DNA of 64,000 bases from Pogonophryne albipinna (taxonomy: Eukaryota; Chordata; Actinopteri; Perciformes; Artedidraconidae): contig CM053243.1 in NCBI GenBank assembly GCA_028583405.1, positions 19,075,550 through 19,139,549 on the forward strand, given 5' to 3'. The notes under the pieces are model-generated. The model saw only the letters and a program-made list of their open reading frames with translations, ran no database searches and had not been told where the DNA came from. Made by a program: the position numbers and the translations under genes. Positions within the stretch are counted from its first letter, which is position 1, and each line of letters begins with the position of its first letter. Positions 25,060 through 35,875 of this stretch are shown in pieces.

Positions 25060-26543
25060 ATTTAATTGCAGATTGTTCACCAAACGCCACCATCACTTTC
25101 CACTCTTCATTCTCATTCCTTTTCTTTGTTCTTTGTTCTTTTCATTCCATTCTGCGAATCAGACTCACTGAGACCGTCATTTGACATGTCTATCTTCTTT
25201 CTTGAACTCTTTGTTCTTACTTCATTCATTCCATCCTCCTTCAGATGCACTTTCCATATCCTACTCTCCAGGACTCAGAGACGCCATTTCACCAGCTGCT
25301 CTCAATATCGCACTCACCGTCAATCGACACCAGCCCCAACAGATCTACTCCAATCAAGCGTCTTCCACTGACCCACCATCTCTTGGCCCTGAACTCACCA
25401 TCACCTAAAGTAGGTAAACTCCTCCCCCAGAGCCAACCCCTAATTAACTCAGGGGTATTTAAGACACCTGTTGCATCATGGCAGCCTTTGGTTCGTTTGC
25501 TGCCTGCCTGTTCCTACATGGCCACCTTAAGGGTAGGTAAATTGTCAGATGCTGGATGTCATGTTGGATCAGCAACTTAATATTCCTCATGTGCATCTTA
25601 TATTAGCACTGAATTACATTCATTTGTATTAGCCTATCTGTCAGCTTGTATCCTGTTCACCCGCTCTTCCTTTGGCCAAGTGTGATGCCTGAAGTTCCTG
25701 TTAACCTGGAGGGATGTGTGTTGTTCCTTAGTACTTTAGTATTAATCATAGTGGTACGTTTATAATTACCTAAGTTAAAAGATTTAAACGTGTACTTCTG
25801 TATTGTAATCTAATGTACAATGTGTTTTTCCTAGGTGGTGTCCGCTGCTGTTTTGCTATATTTAGGTTTTGCTTGAGTTAGGTTTTTGTTTGAATTTAGT
25901 TTTGCGGTCTTATATTTAGGATTTTAGTGTATTTTTCTGTTAGTCGTTTGGACCAACTGGATAATTGTTTCTTCTGCTTTCTACTAATTTTATTTGCTCC
26001 TTGCAGTGGAGTTGGATCCAGCTAGTGGTGGAGGCACACAGTCTGATTCCCTTCACGGCTTGTACGGTGCACGGTAGGAGCACTGAGACACAGTTTGTAG
26101 TGAGTTTTTTTACATGCAGTGAGTTTTGGTTTGCAGTAAGCACCGGTGGTGGGTAAGTGGGACACAGCCCTGTTAGACTGCCTCCCCCTGGCTGGCATCA
26201 TGCCCACTCCCTTTTTTCCCCTCATTGATTTTTAGTAATTTTCTATATAAAGTGTTTTTACCAAGAATAAACAAATACATGTGATTGACATATTGAAATA
26301 AACTGTTAAACTTTTTCATTATAATTGAACCAAGTCTGTCTTGTGTCAGTCACAAACTTGTAGAGCCTTCTTATTTCTGAGGTGTAAATTAAATATCTCC
26401 TGGGGTGAAATTCCCCAGGTGCCGTTGTCAGGCATTTTGGTATTTGGGTGGCTCTGCCTTTAAAAACGACCGCCCGCCACATAATGATGGTCTTAAATTA
26501 TATTTTTGCAAGTTAAACATTAAAAAAAAAGATGATGGTCTCC
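25060..26543. other. Intergenic, no gene recognised
   Basis: Short plus-strand frames around 25066-25580 overlap in all three phases and have no family resemblance. An AATAAA lies at about 26266-26271. The left part may be the 5' UTR of the flanking LINE on the opposite strand. Nothing else can be supported. Confidence 0.4.
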
Positions 26544-27189
26544 TTAACCCTGTAAGGGCGGCCCACGGTTGTAATTTTACAACATTACTTTAAGCTATCG
26601 TAAAAAAGTCAGTAAGTGTTTTGTTTTTTAAAGGCTACATTTACATAGTCAAAAGGTCATTTTGTTCAGCCTCACAATGCTATTGGGTAGTAAATGTGTG
26701 TATAGGTCCTGCCCTCTGGCCATACACTCACACAACTTCCGAATCTTCAAACGAGCAACATCTCTTTGTTTTATTGGACTGGATTTGTCAGTAATTTTTT
26801 TTGGTGATTATTACAATGTCTAGAACATGTACATATTTAGTTATTGTGGAATACATTCATCAAATTTGATTTTGAGCAGCTTATGTCTTTGTTGTAATAT
26901 TACAACACTGGGTCAGTGTGGTAGTCAAAATAGCATGTGTCCCTGTCATGTAGATTGCCCTTATATGTTCACATATGGAAATAAAACACTAATAGAAATA
27001 TAATTTCTTTGATAATTCACTATACACGTAACTAAGTTCTAAATGTGTCCTCTGTTAAGATTTTGAATTGAGACCAGAATTGAATAAATTAATACATTAT
27101 TATACTGATAAAAGTATGTGAAATTATATCTGTAGCAATATTTTAAACTATACTTGTATCTTATCAATTAATTAGTTACACACATACAT

Positions 27190-27600
27190 TTAACTCTGGT
27201 TCTGGCAGAAACGGTTCTTTCTGAAATGTGTTGGGACACTTGGATGCATCTCTTTTTAGTATGATAATTAGCCTGTTATCATTAGCCAGACAGCATTGTG
27301 ACTTGCTGAACTGGGTTACCTGCATGTGTGGGTGTAGGTATTCCTTTTATGATGGGCAGGATTGTGTGACTTGTTGAACTGGTTTACGATTTACCTGTAT
27401 GTATGGGTGTCGATATTGCTTTTATTATAATAGGCTAAGCCAGGTAGTATTGTGTGACTAAAGTGTATGTACAATGTAGGATTCAGATACTTGTTGCATC
27501 GGGACACCTGGAAGGGGTCGGTGCATGCATTCCTTTTAGTATGATTGTAGGCTAAGCCAGACAGAATGAACACTTGTCCCACCACCCTATCTATTCCTTC
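27190..27600. repeat. Degenerate tandem repeats of about 100 bp
   Basis: Several diverged copies of a unit containing 'GTATGAT..TAGGCTAAGCCAG', 'CATTGTGACTTG' and 'GGGACAC' occur. Divergence is too high to set unit borders by eye. Confidence 0.5.
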
Positions 27601-27779
27601 AGGTAATCTATTGCTATAATAAGCATATGTATTATTGATACATATTAGTAGTAGTAACAATACCCCTTTTGTCACATTCGTATGCATAAAAAGTGACCGG
27701 TGACACGCCCCAATTATGCAAATGAGCCAAGTCCCGCCTCCCATTGTTCGAGATCCTTTGATGGGTGTTATAACAGGTA

Positions 27780-28120
27780 GGTGTGAAAAGCCCCCCTGTG
27801 TAGTGCCTTTGTTGTCTAATTCTTTGATGTATTGATTAAGGCAGTCTCTTTGAAGTTATGTTGTCTGGCCCCTGTACCCTCACACCCCTTTGTTGTCCAA
27901 TTCTTTGATGTATTGATTAAGGCAGTCTCTTTGAAGTTATGTTGTCTGTCCCCTCACACCCCTTTGTAGTCTAATCCTTTGATATGAGTTGTTATAACAG
28001 GTAGGTGTGAAAAGCCCCCCTGTGTAGTGCCTTTTGTTGTCTAATTCTTTGATGTGTTGATTAAGGCAGTCTCTTTGAAGTTATGCTGTCTGGCCCCCTC
28101 AGGGTTGTCTAATCTAATTA
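27780..28120. repeat. Tandem repeats in left palindrome arm
   Basis: Three to four units contain GATTAAGGCAGTCTCTTTG and AACAGGTAGGTGTGAAAAG. The mirror block is at about 32520-33020, with a different number of units. Confidence 0.75.
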
Positions 28121-28379
28121 GCCTTTGATGTTTTGTCCTTCGATGTGAGGTGTTATAACAGGCAGGTGTGATTTCACACTGGTGTGTTATAAGCCTTTGA
28201 TGTTAATCTAGGTGTCTCTTTGAAGTTATGCGTGAGACTGTCCAGCCCCCTCTCAGCCCAGGCCTCTCCCCCCTTTCTCCACCCCCTTCCTTTTGGCTAT
28301 GAGGCCGGCAGATAGTGGGGGGTGGAATTAGGTGAAAATAGAAATATGCTCAAAACTAATTAAAAAGACAGTAATTTCC

Positions 28380-28680
28380 ACTTACCAAGTCACCTTGCAA
28401 AAAAGAAAAATGGCCAAGAGACGCCTGTGACAACTTGCCACCATCCGTCCGGGGCGCCAGTCAAGAAACGAATGACGCCGCTGTGCGGGAGTCAGACGCC
28501 TACAGCCAGAGATCTGTGCACAAACTTATCTCGTGCCCTCTTTTGGTCATCTGAGCGCGTTCATGTGTGCTGGAGGAGGGGCTCTGTGAGGAAGTGGCAG
28601 ATTTTCGGTTGTGTACTTTCAAATTCTAGCTCACTCGAGATGGTTTCTCCAAAATGACCTACCCCTACCTTTAAGAACAA
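28380..28680. repeat. SINE-like segment in left palindrome arm
   Basis: Read on the minus strand it begins near AAAGGTAGGGGTAGGTCATT, a sequence I recognise as widespread in fish genomes. The apparent plus-strand frame at 28427-28657 is an accident of this repeat: its exact mirror occurs at 31967-32197 with only two of 76 residues changed. It is not called as a gene. Confidence 0.55.
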
Positions 28681-29464
28681 TTGGCACGCACACACACACA
28701 CACACACACACACGTTGGAGTTGGCCTTTGATGTGAGGGTTGAGATAAGCCTGGGATGTTAATCTATATGTTGATTAAGACACGCTCTGTGAGGTGAGAA
28801 GCGAGGGGATGGAGTTAGTTTTAAAAAAAGAAATACGCTCAAACTAGATAAAACAGCCATTAATTTTCACTCACTAAGACACCTAAAAACATTATTGTCC
28901 TCTCTAGATTTGATTCAGGGTTTTGTTTTAAATGATTTGTGCTTGCTAAGGATGTTTCTTTTCAAGTTTTTGTGAAACTGTTAACTACAAGGAAGTATCT
29001 GTTTGCAAAGAGGGTATTCATATTAATTTAAAAAATATCTTATTTAGGTTTTAATAGTGATAACTAAGTTTCACTCTGTGGGGGGCAAAAGACGCATCGT
29101 TAATCACCTGGATAAAGGACTTGTCCTCTCTAAATTAGATGTAAGGTTTTTTTAAATGATTAGTGTTAATTAAGGGCTATTGTTATTTTGGTTTATAAGG
29201 GGATAGGAGTTCAACTTTTAAAAATTGCACAGGATCATTCTAAGAAGAGTGAGAGGGCTAATGAGCCAGCACCATACCTCCTCTATGCATCTTCTTGACC
29301 TGTATCTGATTTTGAAAAACTCTGGTAAGTACTATTTTATTTTATAATATCATGTAATTATTAAATGTTTGTTTTTTTGGTAGGGGTTAAACTAGTATAT
29401 TATGTGGATAGTATATTATTAGATACTTACAAATGTTATGTTTTTCTGTTTACAGTAGAGACCC

Positions 29465-30165
29465 TGTGTGCTGAAATCTACGGACACAAAGTACTTCATA
29501 ATCTACTTTTCAGCTTTTATAGACAAAAGTGTATCTTTCAGTAACTTTCTCAGAGAATTTAAGCATAAATCTGTCAAATGTTCAAAACAGCCTTCACTGA
29601 AATAGCCTCAAAATGACAAACTGCCATTAAGAGTCAGAATCCTAATTAAATCAACTAAAACAAAGTACTTCATTATCTACTTTTTCAGCTTTTATACACA
29701 AAGTGTATCTTTCAGTAACTTTCTCAGAGAATTTAAGCATAAATCTGTCAAATGTTCAAAACAGCCTTGTTTCACTGAAATAGCCTCAAAATGACAAACT
29801 GCCATTAAGAGTCAGAATCCCAACGAAATCTACTCAAACAGAGTACTTCATGGTAGTGGTCAGCTTTTAAACACAAAAGTGTATCTTTCAGTAACTTTCT
29901 GAGAGAATTAAGCATAAATCAGTCAAATGTTCAAAACAGCCTTGTTTCACTGAAATAGCCTCAAAATCACAAACTGCCATTAAGAGTCAGATTCTTAACT
30001 AAATCTACTGACACAAAGTACTTCATTATCTACTTTTCAGCTTTTATACACAAAGTGTATCTTTCAGTAACTTTCTCAGAGAATTTAAGCATAAATCTGT
30101 CAAATGTTCAAAACAGCCTCGTTTCACTGAAATAGCCTCAAAATCACAAACTGTCTGAAACTGTA
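29465..30165. repeat. Four tandem units of about 177 bp, left palindrome arm
   Basis: Each unit contains CAAAGTACTTCAT, GTATCTTTCAGTAACTTTCT, TGTTCAAAACAGCC and CAAACTGCCATTAAGAGTC. Units start near 29473, 29650, 29828 and 30004. The mirror copies occupy about 30500-31170. Confidence 0.85.
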
Positions 30166-30499
30166 CAGTGAATTGGAGAAATTACAGCACAGAGTTTTCT
30201 ACTACGACACAGATAGTATAATCTATGTGACAAGACAGGGGGAGACTCCACTGCCCATGGAGGTTTATCTGGGGGATCCCTAAAAGTTATGCTTACCAGA
30301 CCAAAAATCAAAAAAGGTTGTCATACGTTTTGTGTAACCCCTTTCACACGCATCACAACCTTTTTTTGATTTTTAGGGATCCCCCAGATAAACCTCCATG
30401 GGCAGTGGAGTCTCCCCCTGTCTTGTCACATAGATTATACTATCTGTGTCGTAGTAGAAAACTCTGTGCTGTAATTTCTCCAATTCACTGTACAGTTTC

Positions 30500-31170
30500 A
30501 GCCAGTTTGTGATTTTGAGGCTATTTCAGTGAAACAAGGCTGTTTTGAACATTTGACAGATTTATGCTTATATTCTCTCAGAAAGTTACTGAAAGATACA
30601 CTTTTGTGTATAAAAGCTGAAAAGTAGATAATGAAGTACTTTGTGTCAGTAGATGTCGTTAAGAATCTGACTCTTAATGGCAGTTTGTGATTTTGAGGCT
30701 ATTTCAGTGAAGGCTGTTTTGAACATTTGACAGATTTATGCTTAATTCTCTCAGAAAGTTACCAAAAGATACACTTTTGTGTTTAAAAGCTGACCACTAC
30801 CATGAAAGTACTCTGTGTCAGGAGATTTCGTCAAGCATCTGACTCTTAATGGCAGTTTGTCATTTTGAGGCTATTTCAGTGAAACAAGGCTGTTTTGAAC
30901 ATTTGACAGATTTATGCTTAAATTCTCAGAGAAAGTTACTGAAAGATACACTTTGTGTATAAAAGCTGAAAAAGTAGATAGTGAAGTACTTTGTCAGTAG
31001 ATTTCGTTAAGATTCTGACTCTTAATGGCAGTTTGTGATTTTGAGGCTATTTCAGTGAAGGCTGTTTTGAACATTTGACAGATTTATGCTTAATTCTCTC
31101 AAAGTTACTGAAAGATACACTTTGTGTATAAAAAGTAGATAATGAAGTACTTTGTGTCAGTAGATTTCAG
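30500..31170. repeat. Tandem units of about 177 bp, right palindrome arm
   Basis: These are reverse-complement copies of the units at 29465-30165. Small deletions inside units differ from those in the left arm, which shows that the arms have diverged independently since duplication. Confidence 0.85.
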
Positions 31171-33220
31171 CACACAGGGTCTCTACTGTAAACAGAAAAA
31201 ACATAACATTTTTAAGTATCTAATAATATACTATCCACATAATATACTAGTTTAACCCCTACCAAAAAAAAAACAACATTTAATAATTACATGATATTAT
31301 AAAATAAAAAAAGTACTTACCAGAGTTTTTCAAAATCAGATACAGGTCAAGAAGATGCATAGAGGAGGTATGGTGCTGGCTCATTAGCCCTCTCACTCTT
31401 CTTAGAATGATCCTGTGCAATTTTTAAAAGTTGAACTCCTATCCCCTTATAAACCAAAATAACAATAGCCCTTAATTAACACTAATCATTTAAAAAAAAA
31501 CTTACATCTAATTTAGAGAGGACAAGTCCTTTATCCAGGTTATTAACGATGCGTCTTTTGCCCCCCACAGAGTGAAACTTAGTTATCACTATTAAAACCT
31601 AAATAAGATCTTTTTTAAATTAATATGAATACCCTCTTTGCAAACAGATACTTCCTTGTAGTTAACAGTTTCACAAAAACTTGAAAAGAAACATCCTTAG
31701 CAAGCACAAATCATTTAAAACAAAACCATGAATCAAATCTAGAGAGGACAATAACGTTTTTAGGTGTCTTAGTGAGTGAAAATTAATGGCTGTTTTATCT
31801 AGTTTGAGCGTATTTCTTTTTTAAAAACTAACTCCATCCCCTCGCTTCTCACCTCACAGAGTGACTTAATCAACATATAGATTAACATCCCAGGCTTATC
31901 TCAACCCTCGCATCAAAGGCCAACTCCAACGTGTGTGTGTTAATTGTTCTTAAAGGTAGGGGTAGGTCATTTTGGAGAAACCATCTCGAGTGAGCTAGAA
32001 TTTGAAAGTACACAACCGAAAATCTGCCACTTCCTCACAGAGCCCCTCCTCCAGCACACATGAACGCGCTCACATGACCAAAAGAGGGCACGAGATAAGT
32101 TTGTGCACAGATCTCTGGCTGTAGGCGTCTGACTCCCGCACAGCGGCGTCATTCGTTTCTTGACTGGCGCCCCGGACGGATGGTGGTAAGTTGTCACAGG
32201 CGTCTCTTGGCCATTTTTCTTTTTTGCAAGGTGACTTGGTAAGTGTAAATTACTGTCTTTTTAATTAGTTTTGAGCATATTTCTATTTTCACCTAATTCC
32301 ACCCCCACTATCTGCCGGCCTCATAGCCAAAAGGAAGGGGGTGGAGAAAGGGGGGAGAGGCCTGGGCTGAGAGGGGGCTGGACAGTCTCACGCATAACTT
32401 CAAAGAGACACCTAGATTAACATCAAAGGCTTATAACACACCAGTGTGAAATCACACCTGCCTGTTATAACACCTCACATCAAAGGGCAAAACATCAAAG
32501 GCTAATTAGATTAGACAACCCTGAGGGGACCAGACAGCATAACTTCAAAGAGACTGCCTTAATGAACACATCAAAGAATTAGACAACAAAAGGCACTACA
32601 CAGGGGGGCTTTTCACACCTACCTGTTATAACAAATCACATCAAAGGGCAAAACATCAAAGGCTCATTAGATTAGACAACCCTGAGGGGGCCAGACAGCA
32701 TAACTTCAAAGAGACTGCCTTAATCAACACATCAAATAATTAGACAACAAAAGGCACTACACAGGGGGGCTTTTCACACCTACCTGTTATAACAACTCGT
32801 ATCAAAGGATTAGACTACAAGGGGGTGTGAGGGGACAGACAACATAACTTCAAATAGACTCCCTTAATCAATACATCAAAGAATTAGATAACAAAGGGGT
32901 GTGAGGGTACAGGGGCCAGACAACATAACTTCAAAGAGACTGCCTTAATCAATACATCAAAGAATTGGACAACAAAGGCACTACACAGGGGGGCTTTTCA
33001 CACCTACCTGTTATAACACCCATCAAAGGATCTCGAACAATGGGAGGCGGGACTTAACTCATTAACATGATTGTACCCAATCACCTCAAAGGATCTCGAA
33101 CAATGGGAGGCGGGACTTAGCTCATTTGCGGGGCGTGTCACCTGTCACTTTTTATGCATACTAATGTGACGAAAGGGGTATTGTTACTACTACTCATATT
33201 AATTACTTTTTCCATGTCAG

Positions 33221-34299
33221 TAGCATCAAGCAATACATGAGAGGCAAGACACACCCATGGGGGTTCAAAGTGTGGGTGAGAACTGGAATCTCTGGAATGA
33301 TCCGTGACTTTGATGTCTACCAAGGCAGTGTTAATGGGATACGAGCCACGTCTGAACTTGGATTGTCAGGTGATGTTGTGATGAAGCTTACCTCCATGCT
33401 TCCAGAAGGTCAGAACTACAAGATCTACGCAGACAGCTACTTCACCTGTGTCCCATTGGTAGTGAAGCTCCTTGATCGTCGGATTCATTATGTGGGAACA
33501 GCCAGGCAGGTGCACTTACCCAATTGTTAACTTGAAGAGGATAAGAGCTTGAAGAAAAAAGGGAGAGGAAGCTTTGACATCCGAGTGGAGGCCAACCACA
33601 ATATCTCTGCTGTCAAATGGTATGACAGCAGAGCGGTCACACTTGTGTTATCCTTTGCTGGACCAGACCCTGTGCAGAGAATTCAACGCTGGGACAAAGC
33701 CAACAAAACCTACGTAGAAGTTGAGAGGTCTTACATTGTGGGTACTTACAACAAGTACATGGGAGGTGTGGATCCCCATGAAGTCCCGACGCTGGTACGT
33801 GTACATCTTCTGGCACACCATCCTTGCTGTGATCAACGCCTGGCTCCTCAAGTGAGAGTGCAAAGCTCTAAAGATGCCAAAGCAGGAGATCCTTAACAGG
33901 AGACAGTTTCAGGCAGATCTAGCATCCTCTCTCATCTTGGTAAGAATGCATTTCTGCTATTTGCCGTTTGTAATATTTTTGACTTGTATCCTAATGTATT
34001 TTTGACATGTATCAGGCACCGGAAGCCCAGCACCGACGGTGACATCAAGGAGCCCGTTGAATGCTCAGAAGATACCATCCTCAGGTGATGGGAGTCCACC
34101 AAACGGGGCCCCATCCAAGAGATCACAACCTCCACTGGATGTACGCAAGGACCTACAGTAATGGCACATTTTCCAGTGAAGACAAAGAGGACACTGCAGC
34201 AAAGGGTACACACAATGCACCAAGTGTGACGTCCGTCTCTGCTTTTCCGACGATATGAACTGTTTTTGGGACTACCTTGTATTCATATTTGATAAATGA
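33221..34299 (+). pseudogene. piggyBac transposase C-terminal half (broken)
   Basis: The plus-strand translation starts at SSIKQYMRGKTHPWGFKVWVR and continues through LPEGQNYKIYADSYFT and IHYVGTARQVHLPNC. It then meets an in-frame TAA at 33528-33530, resumes with LKKKGRGSFD and VKWYDSRAVTLV, and reaches YNKYMGGVD. A frameshift follows near 33775, after which RRWYVYIFWHTILAVINAWLL and NRRQFQADLAS read in another frame, with a further stop. The cysteine-rich end (CTKCDVRLCF, NCFWDY) runs up to a stop at 34297-34299. These match the catalytic core tail and zinc-binding end of piggyBac/PGBD transposases. A splice-acceptor-like CCATGTCAG precedes the fragment, but no upstream exon was found. The copy is inactive. 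Confidence 0.9.
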
Positions 34300-35875
34300 C
34301 TATTCAGAAAAAATATGACTGATGTGTGATTATTATTCATGCTGTATCCTCCTGGGACCCAGCCCATTGACAAATGTCCACTGTAGTGGAAATGTTAACA
34401 TGCATCTCCTTTTACTCTTTTGAGGTAATCTATCAATCTCTGATGTACTGTACAGAGGACATCCTGGGTTTTCCAGTGATGTCATTGGTTACAATTGCAT
34501 GCTGGGAAGTTCCTCTTTCTTTTCATCCAAAATGGCTGGCATACCAAAATGTTATAGAAGCAGGAGGAGAAGTCAAATATTGTTGAATAATTGTTATTTT
34601 TACCATGAAAACCATATATGTTTATTAACATGTGAGGAACTATATAATTACTTCTGAAAGCAATTAAATAATTCAAGTTTTGAAATAACAGCTCTTTTAT
34701 AAATGTTCGTTCTAGTGGACGTCAGGACCATCTTCATGGACTTTATGACTCAATATTGTTGCAGGAGACGGAACTGAAGCAGACATTTTCTGTACCAGAT
34801 AGTTCAGGGAGATTCAGATTTTGAGCTCTCCGATGATGAGAGGTGAGGATTTCACACCTGGGATAGAAGGGGGGGAAGATGCAGGAGGCTCCATGAGCGC
34901 ACAGAGACAGAGGGACGAGCTGGAAAGACATGGTCCTCTGTGGGCCAAGAGTAGCACGTATATGTCTTGTTGTTTTTAGTGAAGCCATGAAAAATGAGAA
35001 TTGCCTCAGGAATGCGAAGTTTGTTTCTGTGCACGGTCAACTGGAGACCACATCCATAAAACTAGTCGAGATGACCCTACAGCCCGTGCCGACTGGAGTC
35101 CAATGAGGTACTTTTCCCAGTAAATTAAGTCTTTGAAGATCTGGAACGATTCACCAAAAACCAAACTAGTTTTTTAGTGACCAAATAAACAGCAATGTTC
35201 AGATCAATTGTTTTAAATAAAGGTGAATGTATTGTATTAATATCACACTATAACCATAATACGTTACATAGTCTGTTAATTTTGGCTGTCTTTTCAAACT
35301 AAAATGGTCCTGATGTCCTCTACAGTGGACATACTGTAACGTTTAAAAATTGAATTAAGTCTAAATTGCAAGATGTTTTTTTAACCCTAAATGGGTAGGA
35401 AATAAAGAAAATTGGAAAATGTATTTTTTCCTCGGTTCCCAGATATACTGATAGTAAGCAATCAATCCTGCAAATCAACCCTTAGTAGTTCAATATATTT
35501 ATTCAGACAATGTGAGTAGAAATACAGAAATTCTGCTCCCACCTAAGCCCAACGTTGCAATATTACATTTCCCAAAAAAATTACCAAAACGTAAACAATT
35601 ATGAACTCTTTCATTTCTGTTCCAAAGGCTCCCTACAACATCTGAAAGGTTTAAAAATAAATTCTAATGTTTTTCTATATTTGGGCTTTACATGGTTAAA
35701 CACATCGATACATCACAGACCGTAAAATTCAAAGCCATACAGGCACAATCATGTGCTCAGATTGGGCAGCCATCACAAAAGCTGTACAAAATATAGCTAC
35801 ATTTGACTACATTTTTATTTTTGCTGAACTGGCTTCATTATTGCTGGAAATGTGTCCATTTAGGGCTGCAGAGCA

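Larger units (their letters stand above)
20824..25060 (-). mobile_element. Decayed LINE of the I/Nimb type with ORF1 and ORF2
   Basis: Read on the minus strand, this is an almost full-length non-LTR retrotransposon. ORF1 (about 25050-24277) has CCHC zinc knuckles. ORF2 carries an endonuclease end, reverse transcriptase, RNase H remnant and a C-terminal cysteine motif. The 3' end reads CCATTAAACCGAAGAAGAAG (about 20824-20845), matching the fragment at 11544. Numerous stops and frameshifts show it is dead. The 5' boundary is not defined. The clade follows from the order EN-RT-RNase H and was not tested by a tree. Confidence 0.8.
27642..33199. repeat. Giant palindrome (foldback) of 5.6 kb
   Basis: The sequence from 27642 to about 30325 is repeated as its reverse complement from about 30345 to 33199. 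Outer ends read ATATTAGTAGTAGTAACAAT and its complement. The axis lies near 30335, inside a loop of about 30 bp between GGTTGT and ACAACC. The left arm is about 2.69 kb and the right arm about 2.86 kb; they differ by small indels, by an 18-bp insertion near 30287-30305 in the left arm, and by repeat-copy number. Each arm contains, from outside in: a tandem block with TTAAGGCAGTCTCTTTGAAG, a SINE-like segment with an apparent 76-codon frame, a CA/TG tract, and a block of units of about 177 bp. No transposase-like frame is present inside. No flanking duplication was found. Confidence 0.9.
26544..35699 (+). mobile_element. piggyBac-family transposon remnant with nested palindrome
   Basis: The left end is TTAA (26544-26547) followed by CCCTGTAAGGGC. 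The right end, read in reverse, is TTAA (35699-35696) followed by CCATGTAAAGCCC. The similar short inverted repeats directly inside TTAA are the signature of piggyBac. The element contains the C-terminal half of a piggyBac transposase (33221-34299) on the plus strand, which supports the assignment. The front half of the transposase is absent. In its place lie about 1.1 kb of degenerate repeats (26548-27641) and a 5.6-kb palindrome (27642-33199). The region after the transposase (34300-35695) is non-coding with repeated GTCCACTGTAGTGGA-like motifs. The outer ends are diverged, so boundary confidence is moderate. Confidence 0.65.

Noticed and set aside
25066..25580. Overlapping plus-strand frames of 75-111 codons
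   Set aside because: Present in all three phases with Ser/Pro/Thr-rich low-complexity content and no family resemblance.
26548..27641. Search for the missing N-terminal exons of the piggyBac transposase
   Set aside because: No translation in any frame resembles the family's N-terminal blocks; only degenerate repeats were seen.
28427..28657. 76-codon frame, repeated exactly on the other strand at 31967-32197
   Set aside because: Duplicated because it lies in the palindrome arms. The underlying sequence is a SINE-like fish repeat, and two changes in 76 codons reflect the age of the arms, not selection.
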